A DNA stretch of 64,000 nucleotides from Streptosporangium brasiliense (GCF_030811595.1 NZ_JAUSRB010000002.1:6448001-6512000), one strand, 5' to 3'; counted from the first letter of the stretch, positions 25,909-34,769 are shown. Made by a program: numbers and translations. The notes: generated from the sequence alone by a model not told the origin.

Positions 25909-25980
25909 CGCTGCCCGTCCTTTCCGTCCGGTGTGGAGTCTTGGCTTCTCACCGGTACGACGACGCAGCGCCCCGGGATG

Positions 25981-26934
25981 TCAGGCCTGCGGCTGCCGTG
26001 CCGGCTCCGGAGTTGTTCGAGGTCGTTGCGTTTGGGGTCCGTCGGTGTTCCAGTCCCAGTTGGTGATCGTGGTGCGCATCAGGCGGGCGGCGGTCGGCAG
26101 GTGGCTGTCGGCGCCCCAGTACAGGGTGACTCTGCGGCGGCAGTCGGGGTTGTCGACGGCGATCCAGGTGAGCGGGGCGCGTGTGGTGCTGTGGCGGGCG
26201 AAGGCGAAGTGGCGGGCGAAGCTTGGGACGAGGCCGATGCCGAGTCCCGCGCCGATCAGGCCGGCGATGGCGGTGAGCTCGTCGACTTCGCAGACGATCT
26301 TCGGTGTGAGGTCTCTGGCGGCGAAGAGCCGATCAAGCAGGCGGCGTAGCCAGTGGCCTTCGCGGGCGGTGACGAAGGGTTGGTCGGCGAGTTCGTCGAT
26401 GCTCACCGATGTGCGGTCCGCGAGGGGGTGGTCGAGTGGTGTGCCCACTCCCACCGCTTCGTCGAACAGGGGTGTCGATTTCAGGCCTTCGGCGTGGATC
26501 GGTTGTGAGGCGACGCACAGGTCGACGTCCTGGGCTCGTAGGAGGCGGGTCATGTCTTCGGCCAGGGACCAGTGGAGTTCGATCTCGATGGAGGGGTGGG
26601 CTTGTTTGTAGGCCGCCAGTGGGCCGGTGAGGGTGAGGAAGGTCTCCGATGCCAGTCTCACGGTGCCCGGGCCCTGGTTGCCGGCCTCGGCGACGGCGCG
26701 TCGTCCGGCTTCGAGTTCGCCGAGGGAGCGTTCGACGTGATCGCGGAAGAGTTTGCCGGCGTCGTTGAGTCGGAGCCGGCCGCTGCGGTTGAACAGTGGT
26801 GTGCCCAGTTCGCTCTCCAGGCGGGCGATGGTGCGGCTCAGTGAGGGCTGGGCGATGTGGAGTTCGTCGGCTGCCCGGCTGAGGTGTTCCAGCCGTGCGA
26901 CCACCATGAACTGCTTGAGCGTGTTCAGGTCCAT
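25981..26934 (-). CDS. LysR-family regulator
   Basis: A 317-residue LysR protein. The N-terminal HTH reads LNTLKQFMVVARLEHLSRAA and IAQPSLSRTIARLESELGTP; the effector domain follows from about residue 90 (GTVRLASETFLTLTGPLAAY). Two ATG codons are adjacent (26937, 26934); the second is 5 nt from the GGGAG site and is preferred. It is divergent from a membrane protein and multicopper oxidase unit, its probable target, and the gap holds overlapping inverted repeats. Confidence 0.9.
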   Translation of the reverse strand: MDLNTLKQFMVVARLEHLSRAADELHIAQPSLSRTIARLESELGTPLFNRSGRLRLNDAGKLFRDHVERSLGELEAGRRAVAEAGNQGPGTVRLASETFLTLTGPLAAYKQAHPSIEIELHWSLAEDMTRLLRAQDVDLCVASQPIHAEGLKSTPLFDEAVGVGTPLDHPLADRTSVSIDELADQPFVTAREGHWLRRLLDRLFAARDLTPKIVCEVDELTAIAGLIGAGLGIGLVPSFARHFAFARHSTTRAPLTWIAVDNPDCRRRVTLYWGADSHLPTAARLMRTTITNWDWNTDGPQTQRPRTTPEPARQPQA

Positions 26935-26969
26935 CATGACTCCCGGGACATAACAGCATAGCAATATTG

Positions 26970-26990
26970 ATCTTAGACAAGATAACTTGT
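26970..26990. promoter_or_regulatory. overlapping dyads in the LysR divergent gap
   Basis: ATCTT-AGAC-AAGAT (26970-26983) and ACAAG-ATAA-CTTGT (26977-26990) overlap. Both are perfect and lie in an AT-rich patch between the LysR start and the gene at 27046. They are candidates for LysR recognition and activation subsites. Confidence 0.55.
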
Positions 26991-27045
26991 GAGCCATATC
27001 GTCGGGGTCGTTCACGGATCGGGAACGGAGTGAGGAGGGATTCAC

Positions 27046-27453
27046 ATGCTCACCGTGGCCTCGCCCCGGACGGCTCTGACGGGATGGATGCTGCGGGCCG
27101 TCGTCAGCGCGCACGTGGTGGCGATCGCGGGCCAGCCGGTGTTCGCCGGGATGTATCTGACCGGTGACTACGGCGCGCTGAGCCTGCATGCGGTCGGCGC
27201 CGACGCCGTCACCTCCATCGGGTACCTGCAGGCGGTCGTCGCGGTCGCGGTCTGGGTCCGGTTGCGTCAGGTCTGGCCGTTCCTCACCGCGATGGCGGTG
27301 GTGGCGGCCGAGACGGTGCAGTACTTCGCCGGGTTGGACGGCGCGCTGTGGTTGCACCTGCCGTTGGGGGTGATGACCGTCGTCGCGGTCGTGGTGCAGT
27401 TCATCGATGTGTGGCGGCGGCCTGTCCTGCGTGAGGGGGCCGAGGGTGCGTGA
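27046..27453 (+). CDS. small membrane protein (four helices)
   Basis: A 135-residue hydrophobic protein with four predicted helices (about 12-33, 50-70, 78-98, 105-122). It contains VVAIAGQPVFAGMYLTGDYG between the first two, a block common in actinobacterial proteins of unknown function. It directly precedes the multicopper oxidase gene and probably shares its transcript, so a role with it in the envelope is possible. Confidence 0.75.
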   Translation: MLTVASPRTALTGWMLRAVVSAHVVAIAGQPVFAGMYLTGDYGALSLHAVGADAVTSIGYLQAVVAVAVWVRLRQVWPFLTAMAVVAAETVQYFAGLDGALWLHLPLGVMTVVAVVVQFIDVWRRPVLREGAEGA

Positions 27454-27463
27454 GGGCGGTGGT

Positions 27464-29053
27464 GTGAGCAGGCGGCGGGTGCTGGGCATCGGCGGGGCGC
27501 TCGGGGTGGTGGCGGCCGGCGGGCTGTCGGTCTCGGCCGCGCTGGCCCGGCGGCCGCCGGTCACCGGTGCCGAGCTGCGCAGCGCCGTGCCGCTGCCGGC
27601 GCCCTTCCGGGTGCCGTTGCCGATTCCCGCCGTGCTGAGGCCGGTCAGCACCTCGGGTGGCGTCGACCGTTACGAGATCACCCAGCGTGAGGCGAGTGCG
27701 GAGATCCTGCCCGGGGTGAAGACGCCGTTGTGGACGTATGAGGGCACCTTCCCGGGGCCGACGATCGAGTCGCGTCGCGGCCGGCCGGTCACCGTGTCGC
27801 ACCGTAACACCCTGCCTGTGCCGACCGTCGTGCATCTGCACGGCGGGCGGACCCCGGCGGCCTCCGACGGATATCCGACCGACCTGGTCGTGCCCGAGGG
27901 CTGGCACGGCGCCGCCGTGGGCATGGGGCACGGCTCCTCGCACGGCTCCTCGCACGGCATGCAGGATCCGCGGGCGGTGCTGACCACGCTGACGCGGGAC
28001 TACACCTTCCCGCTGGAGCAGCGGCCGGCGCTGCTGTGGTATCACGATCACCGGATGGACTTCACCGCTCCGGCGATCTGGCGGGGGCTGGCCGGGTTGC
28101 ATCTCGTGCGTGACGACGCCGAGGACTCGCTCGGCCTGCCGGCGGGGCCGCGTGAGCTGCCCCTCATGATCACCGACCGGGCGTTCGCCGCCGACGGCAG
28201 TCTCGACTACCCCGCTGTCGACCCCACGCTGCGAGAGCGGCCGGGCGTCGGCGGGTCTTATCTCGCCGGGGTCCTCGGCGACGTCATCTTGGTCAACGGC
28301 GCCCCGTGGCCGGTGCACGAGGTCGACGCGGCCCGCTACCGGCTGCGTGTCCTGAACGCCTCCAACGCCCGGCACTACGAGCTGGAAGCGGTTCTCGACG
28401 ACGGGCGCCGGCTCGACCTCGTCCAGGTCGGCGCCGATCAGGGACTGCTCGCCGCGCCGGTCGTCCACCGGTTCCTGCCGATCGCACCGGCCGAACGCTA
28501 CGACCTGGTCGTCGATTTCTCGCATGTGCCGGTCGGCGGCCGCGTCACGGTCGTCAACCGGTTGGGTTCGGGGCGTACCCGCGACGTGATGGCCTTCCGT
28601 GTCGTCCGCAGGGCCGCCGACGGCAGCCGTATCCCCCGCGTCCTGTCTGCCGACCTGCCGCTCTGGCGGCGTTCGGAGGCCGTCAGGGTGCGCCAGTTCG
28701 CCTTCCGCGCGGGGCGGATGCGTGCGGGTCACGGCTGGCTCATCGGCGGTCTGCCGTTCGATCCCGCCCGCACCGATGTCACCGTCCGGCTCGGCGACGT
28801 CGAGGTCTGGCGGTTCGTCGCCGACGTCCATCATCCCGTCCATCTGCATCTGGTCGGTTTCCGGGTGCTCTCGCGCAGTGGCGGGCCGCCGCTGGCCCAT
28901 GACGCGGGGCTGAAGGACACCGTCTCGTTGCGTCCCGGTGAATCCGTGGAGATCATCTCCCGGTTCGACGGTTATCGAGGCCGTTATCTGTTCCACTGCC
29001 ACAACGCCGAGCACGAGGACATGGGCATGATGGCCAACCTTGAGATCGTCTAG
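27464..29053 (+). CDS. Tat-exported multicopper oxidase
   Basis: About 529 residues. A twin-arginine signal (SRRRVLGIGGALG) and hydrophobic stretch at the N-terminus direct folded export. Copper ligand blocks are present in order: VVHLHGG near 125, LLWYHDHRMD near 190, HPVHLHLVGF near 460, and the type-1 site YLFHCHNAEHEDMGMM near 510. It most resembles the bilirubin-oxidase/CotA/phenoxazinone-synthase group. A His/Ser/Gly repeat, GMGHGSSHGSSHGM, lies between the first two copper blocks. I choose GTG 27464 (GAGGG upstream) over GTG 27446, which overlaps the previous stop. Confidence 0.92.
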   Translation: MSRRRVLGIGGALGVVAAGGLSVSAALARRPPVTGAELRSAVPLPAPFRVPLPIPAVLRPVSTSGGVDRYEITQREASAEILPGVKTPLWTYEGTFPGPTIESRRGRPVTVSHRNTLPVPTVVHLHGGRTPAASDGYPTDLVVPEGWHGAAVGMGHGSSHGSSHGMQDPRAVLTTLTRDYTFPLEQRPALLWYHDHRMDFTAPAIWRGLAGLHLVRDDAEDSLGLPAGPRELPLMITDRAFAADGSLDYPAVDPTLRERPGVGGSYLAGVLGDVILVNGAPWPVHEVDAARYRLRVLNASNARHYELEAVLDDGRRLDLVQVGADQGLLAAPVVHRFLPIAPAERYDLVVDFSHVPVGGRVTVVNRLGSGRTRDVMAFRVVRRAADGSRIPRVLSADLPLWRRSEAVRVRQFAFRAGRMRAGHGWLIGGLPFDPARTDVTVRLGDVEVWRFVADVHHPVHLHLVGFRVLSRSGGPPLAHDAGLKDTVSLRPGESVEIISRFDGYRGRYLFHCHNAEHEDMGMMANLEIV

Positions 29054-29122
29054 GCGTCGTGTGCTGTGCCTGGCGGTCCGGGCGTCGTCGGAGCGGGTCT
29101 CGCCGGCGTGGGGTGTCGCGGG

Positions 29123-30130
29123 TCAGGGGTGCAGGATGAGGCGTCCGCGTACTGTGCCGGATTCGATCCGCCGGTGGGCGTCGGCCGTGGCCGACAGGGG
29201 CAGGTGCCCGGCGATCCGGGGGGTGAGGGTGCCGGTCCGGAGCATCCGGTTGATCAGTTTGGCGGCGTCGGCGAGGTCGTCGGCGCGGGCTCTGCTGATG
29301 ACGAAGCCGAGCAGGCTCTGGTCGCGGGTGTAGAAGGGGCGGGCCGGTAGGCGGGGTGTGTTGTCGGCCGCCGCGGTCAGCAGGATCTTCCCTCCGGGGG
29401 CGGTGACCTGTACGGCCAGGTCCAGGTCGTGGTGTCCGGAGGTGTTCCAGAAGATGTCGATGCCTTGTGGGGCCAGTTCGGTGAGTCGGCGGGCGAGGTC
29501 GGTGTCTCGGTGGTCGACGGTTGCCTCGGCGCCGTTGGTGAGGCAGTCGGTGTGGTCGGCGGGGCGGGCGGCGGCGATGACTCGGGCTCCTGCGGCGGCG
29601 GCGATCTGGGTGGCGGCGCGGCCGACGTTGCCGGCGGCGCCGGCGATGTAGACGGTCTGGCCGGGGCGTAGCCGGGCGTGGACGAACCAGCCGAGGTAGG
29701 CGGTGGCGGCCGGGTGGGCGACTGCGACGGCGGTGGCTGGGTCCGCCTGTGCCGGCAGGTGGTAGAGGCGGTCGGCCGGGACGAGGGCGAATCTGGCGAA
29801 GGAGCCTTGTCGGCCGTCGTGGCCGAGGCTGTTGCACCAGACTCTGTCGCCTGGCCGGAAGGGCACTGTGGGTGAGCCGGTGAGGCGTACGGTGCCGGCC
29901 AGGTCGCGTCCGAGGATGAAGGGGAAGGGGGTCGGGGTGGGGTAGCGCCCTGATCGGATCAGGGTGTCGACGGGGTTGACGGTGAGGGCTTCGACTTCGA
30001 CCAGTGCGTCGTTGGGGCCCGGTGTGGGGGTCGGTAGTTCGCCGTAGGTGATGAGGTCTGCTCCGCCCAGGGCGTTGATGTGGGCGGTGGGCATGGTGTC
30101 GGGCAGGTGGGGCGGGGTGTCGGTGCTCAT
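29123..30130 (-). CDS. zinc-type alcohol dehydrogenase/quinone oxidoreductase family protein
   Basis: A 335-residue medium-chain reductase. The GroES-like N-terminal domain includes VNPVDTLIRSGRYP and FILGRDLAGTV, and the NADPH-binding fold has VYIAGAAGNVGRAATQIAAA. The structural-zinc cysteines of true alcohol dehydrogenases are absent, which fits the quinone reductase (QOR) branch. The start could be GTG 30136 or ATG 30130. The substrate is unknown. It stands between convergent neighbours and is probably monocistronic. Confidence 0.85.
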   Translation of the reverse strand: MSTDTPPHLPDTMPTAHINALGGADLITYGELPTPTPGPNDALVEVEALTVNPVDTLIRSGRYPTPTPFPFILGRDLAGTVRLTGSPTVPFRPGDRVWCNSLGHDGRQGSFARFALVPADRLYHLPAQADPATAVAVAHPAATAYLGWFVHARLRPGQTVYIAGAAGNVGRAATQIAAAAGARVIAAARPADHTDCLTNGAEATVDHRDTDLARRLTELAPQGIDIFWNTSGHHDLDLAVQVTAPGGKILLTAAADNTPRLPARPFYTRDQSLLGFVISRARADDLADAAKLINRMLRTGTLTPRIAGHLPLSATADAHRRIESGTVRGRLILHP

Positions 30131-30238
30131 GGTCACCAGTATTGGCAGGTGGGTGCCGGTCGGCGTCTTGCCCGGGGGTGGCTGTGGTCGGTGTCGCGGG
30201 GGTCTGTGGCGGGGTGGGGGGAGGTTGGTCCGGTGGGG

Positions 30239-30646
30239 TCAGCCGGTGGAGGTGTGCGGGCGTACTTCGTCGGCCAGGCGCTGGAGGCTGTCGTCGAGGG
30301 TGTGGTCGATGTCGTCGTCGGGTGGGGCGTGTTCGTCGTCGAAGAAGGACAGGTGGATGGTGACCTCGCTGGCTCCGGTGCCGCTGTCGGCGACCTGGAG
30401 CCAGCCCGCGTAGCGGCCGTCGTCGCGGGTGCCCCATTCGATGCGGAGCTGGTCGGGGTCGGCGTGCATGAGGGCGTGGGCGTCTTGTCCGGTGCTGTCT
30501 TCGTGGACGGTGACGGCGGGCAGGATGTCGGGCCGTACGTGCAGGTCCTGTGGGAGCCAGTGGTCGAGGCGGTCGAGGTCGCGTGCGTGGTCGAAGACCG
30601 TCTGTGCCGGTGCGGGCATGGTGCGGGAGCGTTCGTGTTCGCTCAT
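30239..30646 (-). CDS. SRPBCC (START-like) family protein
   Basis: A 135-residue protein with the layout of a polyketide-cyclase/SRPBCC hydrophobic-cavity fold: RTMPAPAQTVFDHARDLDRL at the N-terminus, DQLRIEWGTRDDGRYAGWLQ in the middle, SEVTIHLSFF near the end and a C-terminal helix. The ATG follows GAGGAG by 8 nt. It is acidic and short. Function unknown. Confidence 0.75.
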   Translation of the reverse strand: MSEHERSRTMPAPAQTVFDHARDLDRLDHWLPQDLHVRPDILPAVTVHEDSTGQDAHALMHADPDQLRIEWGTRDDGRYAGWLQVADSGTGASEVTIHLSFFDDEHAPPDDDIDHTLDDSLQRLADEVRPHTSTG

Positions 30647-30738
30647 GGGTCTCACTCCTCGGTGTGGGTGCCGTTGAGTGAGCGCTTACCCGTTGGGGGC
30701 GGGTCCATCCGTGGGGTGCGGGCCGGGGGTGGCGGGGG

Positions 30739-31011
30739 TCATGCCGGTGGTGGGGTGGGGCGGATTTTCCTGACGAGGCGTGCGGCGGCGCGGTGGCTCA
30801 TTCCGGTCTCGCCGCGGACGAGGAAGACGGCTTGGTCGAATTGGCCGGTGGCTTTGAGGTGGAGGACCTGCTGGAGGAGTTCGGGGCCGATGCCGCCGCC
30901 GACGAGGGTGTTGCGGGGGCGTTGGGCGATCCGTACGGCGAGCACGATGAGGCCGATGATCACTAGTGCGAGGACCGCCGTCAGAAGGAGGATGACGATC
31001 AGGTTCGACAT
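30739..31011 (-). CDS. small membrane-anchored L7/L12-like protein
   Basis: A 90-residue protein: an N-terminal membrane helix (about 4-28), then one L7/L12 C-terminal-like unit (LKATGQFDQAVFLVRGETGM, followed by SHRAAARLVRKI). Its motif AVxLVRGETGMS is shared nearly word for word with the second repeat of the protein at 19597-20064, so the two are paralogues, one with one repeat and one with two. No function is known to me. Confidence 0.75.
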   Translation of the reverse strand: MSNLIVILLLTAVLALVIIGLIVLAVRIAQRPRNTLVGGGIGPELLQQVLHLKATGQFDQAVFLVRGETGMSHRAAARLVRKIRPTPPPA

Positions 31012-31081
31012 GGGGTGAGCGTACCCGGCGGGGGGTGGGGTGGGGCGGTGTCGGCGGGATTGTTGTCGGGTGGGGTGCGGT

Positions 31082-31630
31082 TCATCGCGGGGTGTGGAGC
31101 AGGAGCAGGGTGTAGGCGGCGATGGAGCAGCTGTCGGTGATGACGCCGTTGATGATCATCTGTTCGAGGTCGGTGCGGGGGAACCAGCCGTGGCGCATGT
31201 CTTGTTCGGTGTGTTCGCGGTTGGGGGTGCCGGGGGTGAGGGCGGTGGCCAGGAAGGCGTCGAAGCGCTGGCCGGTGTTGCCGTGGGCGGTGTCGAGGCG
31301 GCCGAGGTGGGTCATTGAGGCGGCGGTGAGGCCGGTCTCCTCGGTGAGTTCGGTGTGGGCGGTGTCGAGGGGTGAGGGGCTGTGGGGGACGCTGCCCTGG
31401 GGGAAGCTCCAGCTGCGGCGGCCGATGGGGTAGCGGTATTCCTCCACGAGGTGGAAGCCGTCGTTCTCCATGGGGATGACGAGGGCGAAGTCGGGTCTGT
31501 CCAGGACGCTGTAGATGCCGTGGGTGCCGTCGGGGTGTTGGATGCGGTCTTCGCGCAGGGTGATCCAGGGGTTGGTGTAGACGACGGTGGAGTCGAGGGT
31601 GCGGATGGTGGGTTCCGGTGGGGTGGTCAT
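31082..31630 (-). CDS. Nudix hydrolase-like protein with a degenerate Nudix box
   Basis: A 182-residue protein similar to ADP-ribose pyrophosphatase-type Nudix enzymes (VYTNPWITLREDRI; GFHLVEEYRYPIGRRSWSFP). The Nudix box from G79 to L101 keeps the core ELTEETGL, including both metal-binding glutamates E97 and E98, but has Pro where the first Glu is expected (85) and Thr in place of Arg (93). Activity may be altered. Substrate unknown. Confidence 0.8.
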   Translation of the reverse strand: MTTPPEPTIRTLDSTVVYTNPWITLREDRIQHPDGTHGIYSVLDRPDFALVIPMENDGFHLVEEYRYPIGRRSWSFPQGSVPHSPSPLDTAHTELTEETGLTAASMTHLGRLDTAHGNTGQRFDAFLATALTPGTPNREHTEQDMRHGWFPRTDLEQMIINGVITDSCSIAAYTLLLLHTPR

Positions 31631-31712
31631 GGTGCAGGAGCCTACTGGCGGGGCCGGGGTGGGGTTTCGGGAAGGGTTGTGGCCGGTCCGGGGGGTTGCC
31701 CGGCCGCCGGGG

Positions 31713-31813
31713 CGGCGGCCGGACAGGCGGCGGGGCGGGCGGCGGGGCGGGGTTCTGGCGGGCCGTCCCCTTCGGCGACCGCCCGGCGGCCGGACAGGCG
31801 GCGGGGCGGGCGG
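31713..31813. repeat. 30-nt direct repeat in an intergenic region
   Basis: The same 30-nt GC-rich sequence beginning CGGCGGCCGGACAGGCGGCG occurs at 31713-31742 and 31784-31813 with 41 nt between. It fills the gap between the Nudix gene start and the DUF952 gene end. The function is unclear; it may be a duplicated terminator. Confidence 0.7.
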
Positions 31814-31819
31814 TCGCGG

Positions 31820-32137
31820 TCAGGCGGGGGTGTAGGCGGTCGCGGAGACGACGGCGGTGACGGGGAGCGGCTGGTAGATGTGGGGGAAGGCCTCCGGGGC
31901 GTCGCCGGGGACCTCCATGCGGACGTCGAGGCCGGTGGGGTCGATGGTCAGCAGGGTGAGCGGGTCGGTGACGTCGCGGTAGAAGCGCTGGATGACGCCG
32001 TGCAGCTGGGCGTGGTCGGCGCAGGCGTGGATGAAGCCCTCCTGTTCGAGGGTGCGGCCGAGGGTGGAGTGGCGGTACTCCCCCGTCTTCTGGGCGGCCT
32101 CCCAGTCGGTGGTCAGGGCCAGGTGCAGGATGGTCAT
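31820..32137 (-). CDS. DUF952 protein
   Basis: A 105-residue protein matching DUF952: ILHLALTTDWEAAQKTGEYR, LEQEGFIHACADHAQLHGVI, and DVRMEVPGD followed by FPHIYQPLP. The fold is ADP-ribosyltransferase-like, and members are of unknown activity. The ATG overlaps the stop of the upstream aminotransferase gene by 4 nt, so translation is coupled. Confidence 0.85.
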   Translation of the reverse strand: MTILHLALTTDWEAAQKTGEYRHSTLGRTLEQEGFIHACADHAQLHGVIQRFYRDVTDPLTLLTIDPTGLDVRMEVPGDAPEAFPHIYQPLPVTAVVSATAYTPA

Positions 32138-33159
32138 CGGGTGAGGGCCTCCACGGCTCGGTCGACGTCGTCGTCGGTGGTGTACAGGTGGAAGGACGCG
32201 CGGACCTTTCCGGCGCGTACGGCGGCGCGGATCCCGGCGGCCTCCAGCCGTTCGTGGGCGTCGGGAACGTCGACGGTGACGATCGCGCTGCCGGTGGCGG
32301 GCCGGCCGAGGGCGGTGAGGAAGCGGCCGGCCAGCGCGGTGTTGTGGGCGTGGACGGCGGGGACGCCGATCCGGTTGAGCAGGTCGATGGCGGGGGCGGC
32401 GCCGACCTGGCTGAACCAGGCGGGTGACAGGTCGTAGGCGTGGGCGCCGTCGGCCAGGCGCAGGGGCGGCCCGTAGTAGGAGCCGCCGGGGTCGGCGCCG
32501 GCGTACCAGTTGGCGGCGACGGGGCGCATGTGCCGGCGGGCGCGGGGTGACAGGTAGGCGTAGGTGGCGCCGCGGGGGGCCATGAGCCATTTGTAGGCGG
32601 CGCAGACGAGCACGTCGAAGCGGGTGGCCTCGACGGGCAGCCAGCCGCAGGCCTGGCTGGCGTCGGTCACGACGAGGGCGTCGTGGGCGCGGGCGGCGGT
32701 GATGATGTCCTCGGCGGGGGCCAGGCGGCCGTCGGCCGACTGCACGAGGCTGAAGGCGACCAGGTGGGTGCGGTCGTCGACGGCCTCGGCCAGGTGGGCC
32801 ATGGGGACGGTGCGCAGGTCGGCCGAGACAGCCCAGGGGAACAGGTTGGAGGTGAACTCCTCGGTGGGGGCCAGGACGTGCGCGCCGGGTGGGAGGGTGG
32901 TGGCCAGCGGGGAGAGCATCTGGGAGACGGTGGCGCCTATGGCGATGTCGCCGGGGTCGGCGCCGACGAGGGTGGCGAAGGCGGTGCGGGCGCGGCCGGT
33001 GGCGGCGTCCCAGGGTTTCCAGTCGCTGCGGCCGCTCTGCCAGTCGGCCAGGACGTGTTGCAGGTCTTCGAAGGCGGTGCGCGGGGGCAGGCCGTAGCTG
33101 GCGGTGTTGAGCCAGCCGGGGTCGGGGTTCCACAGTGTCCGCGCCTGGGCCAGGTCCAT
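32134..33159 (-). CDS. class V aminotransferase (cysteine-desulfurase-like fold)
   Basis: A 341-residue PLP enzyme. The PLP lysine is in DVLVCAAYKWLMAPRG, the cofactor aspartate region in DALVVTDASQACGWLPVE, and the N-terminus WLNTASYGLPP is typical. There is no conserved cysteine loop of IscS/SufS type, so sulfur transfer is unlikely; relatives include isopenicillin-N-epimerase-like proteins. It is coupled to the DUF952 gene. Reaction unknown. Confidence 0.85.
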   Translation of the reverse strand: MDLAQARTLWNPDPGWLNTASYGLPPRTAFEDLQHVLADWQSGRSDWKPWDAATGRARTAFATLVGADPGDIAIGATVSQMLSPLATTLPPGAHVLAPTEEFTSNLFPWAVSADLRTVPMAHLAEAVDDRTHLVAFSLVQSADGRLAPAEDIITAARAHDALVVTDASQACGWLPVEATRFDVLVCAAYKWLMAPRGATYAYLSPRARRHMRPVAANWYAGADPGGSYYGPPLRLADGAHAYDLSPAWFSQVGAAPAIDLLNRIGVPAVHAHNTALAGRFLTALGRPATGSAIVTVDVPDAHERLEAAGIRAAVRAGKVRASFHLYTTDDDVDRAVEALTR

Positions 33160-33410
33160 GTCCGGTACTTTACGGGTCCGGCCGTCGGGTGGTGGTGCGC
33201 CGGTGGGGTGGTGGCTGAGGGGTTCGGGGGCGCCGGTGACCGTCGTGGCCGGGGGCGGGGCCTTCCAGGGGGCGTGGGTGATCGTGTCCGCCGGGGTGTC
33301 GCAGTGGCGGATCGCCGGGCTCGCCGTGGCCCCGCGCCGTGCCCTGGCCGGCTGAGGTCGTCCCGGCCGGTCAGGGCGGCCGCCCCGCCGCCGCGGGTCG
33401 AGGGGCGGGC

Positions 33411-33971
33411 TCAGCGGCGGGCGCGCCACTCCCGCTGCAGGATCGCGTAGATCACTTCGTCGGTCCACTCCCCCTTGACCATCTCGTTCTCCACCAGGTG
33501 CGCCTCGCGGCGCATTCCGGCGCGTTCCAGCACCCGGGCCGAGGCGGTGTTGCGTCCGTCGAGGCGGCCGGTGATGCGGTGCAGGTCCAGGCCGTCGAAG
33601 CCCAGCTCCAGCAGGGCCTGGGCCGCTTCGGTGGCGTATCCCCTGCCGTGGTGGTCGGGGTGGAAGAGGTAGCCGATCTCTCCGCTGCGGTGCAGGCGGC
33701 TGTGCCAGAACAGCACCGCGTCGCCGATCAGTTCGCCGGTGGCGGTCAGTTCCACCGCCAGGGCCAGTGCCTGGCCCTCCTCCAGCAGCGCCGACTGGGT
33801 GATCTTGGTTTCCAGGGCCTGTCTGACCTGCTCGAGGTCGCGGGGTTCCCAGTAGAGGTAGCGGGCGACCTCGGGCAGTGACTGGAAGGCGTGCAGGGGG
33901 TCGAGGTCTGCGGGGGTGAAGGGGCGCAGGGTCAGCCGCTGGGTGCGGATCGGGTGGTGGGGCTTCAGCAT
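33411..33971 (-). CDS. GNAT acetyltransferase, RimJ/RimL-like
   Basis: A 186-residue acetyltransferase with RTQRLTLRPFTPADLDPLHA at the start, the acetyl-CoA loop DHHGRGYATEAAQALLEL, and the end motif LDGRNTASARVLERAGMRRE. This is the pattern of acetyltransferases of the RimJ/RimL type, which act on protein N-termini or small molecules. It stands alone. A GC-rich inverted-repeat stretch at about 34033-34079 separates it from the DJ-1 gene end. Confidence 0.88.
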   Translation of the reverse strand: MLKPHHPIRTQRLTLRPFTPADLDPLHAFQSLPEVARYLYWEPRDLEQVRQALETKITQSALLEEGQALALAVELTATGELIGDAVLFWHSRLHRSGEIGYLFHPDHHGRGYATEAAQALLELGFDGLDLHRITGRLDGRNTASARVLERAGMRREAHLVENEMVKGEWTDEVIYAILQREWRARR

Positions 33972-34082
33972 CCGGTCAGGTTAGGGCGGCCGGCAGGCGG
34001 TCGGCCACGTATTTAGCCCGCCCGCCTCAGCCCGCCCCCGCCCGTGCCGGAGCGAGTGCGAGTGCGGGCGGGCGGGCGGCGT

Positions 34083-34769
34083 TTACCGGGTGAGGCGTTC
34101 CAGCAGCCGTGGATGGTCCGACAGCGCGGCCGACAGCGTGTCGGTGATCAGCGGCGCGTAGGCGGCGCGGTCCACGGCCGCCCAGTCGATGGGGCCGTGC
34201 GGCGGCTGCGGATCGTATTCGATCATGAGCTGGACCTGGCGGGCGGTCTCCTCCCCCGCCAGGCGCCCGACCAGGTGCAGCGCCATGTCGATGCCCGCCG
34301 CGACCCCGGCGGCGGTGACGTACGGGCCGTCGTGCACGACGCGCTCGCCGACCGGGACCGCGCCGAGCTTGGCCAGCAGGTGCAGGGCCGCCCAGTGGCT
34401 GGTGGCGCGGCGGCCCTGGAGCAGGCCGGCGGCGGCCAGCAGCAGCGACCCGGTGCACACCGAGCCGACCACCTCGGCGGTCGCGGCGGCGGCGCGGATG
34501 CGCTCCAGCAGCCCGTCGTCGGCCATCGCGGCGAAGGTCGGCCCGTTGCCGCCCGGGACGATCACCGCGTACGGGCGGTCGAGCTGGTCGAAGGTGTGGC
34601 TGGGGGCCAGCCGTAGCGGGGTGTCGGTCTGCAGGGGTTGGAGGGTCTCGGCGGCCACCACCACCTCGTAGGAGGGGTCGAAGAAGGCGAGCACCGACAT
34701 CACCTGCAGGGGGCCGACCAGGTCAAGGGGGGTGATCCCGGGGTAGAGCACGAACGCGACGGTCTTCAC
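34083..34769 (-). CDS. DJ-1/PfpI-family protein
   Basis: A 228-residue glutamine-amidotransferase-like protein. The nucleophile elbow is VGSVCTGSLLLAAAGLLQGR, followed by ATSHW, with PGGNGPTF before it; this is the pattern of isonitrile-hydratase-like and GlxA-type sensor domains. The GTG start is 6 nt after GGAAGG. It is divergent from an AraC-type gene whose N-terminal domain has the same fold, suggesting a regulator/effector pair. Confidence 0.85.
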   Translation of the reverse strand: MKTVAFVLYPGITPLDLVGPLQVMSVLAFFDPSYEVVVAAETLQPLQTDTPLRLAPSHTFDQLDRPYAVIVPGGNGPTFAAMADDGLLERIRAAAATAEVVGSVCTGSLLLAAAGLLQGRRATSHWAALHLLAKLGAVPVGERVVHDGPYVTAAGVAAGIDMALHLVGRLAGEETARQVQLMIEYDPQPPHGPIDWAAVDRAAYAPLITDTLSAALSDHPRLLERLTR

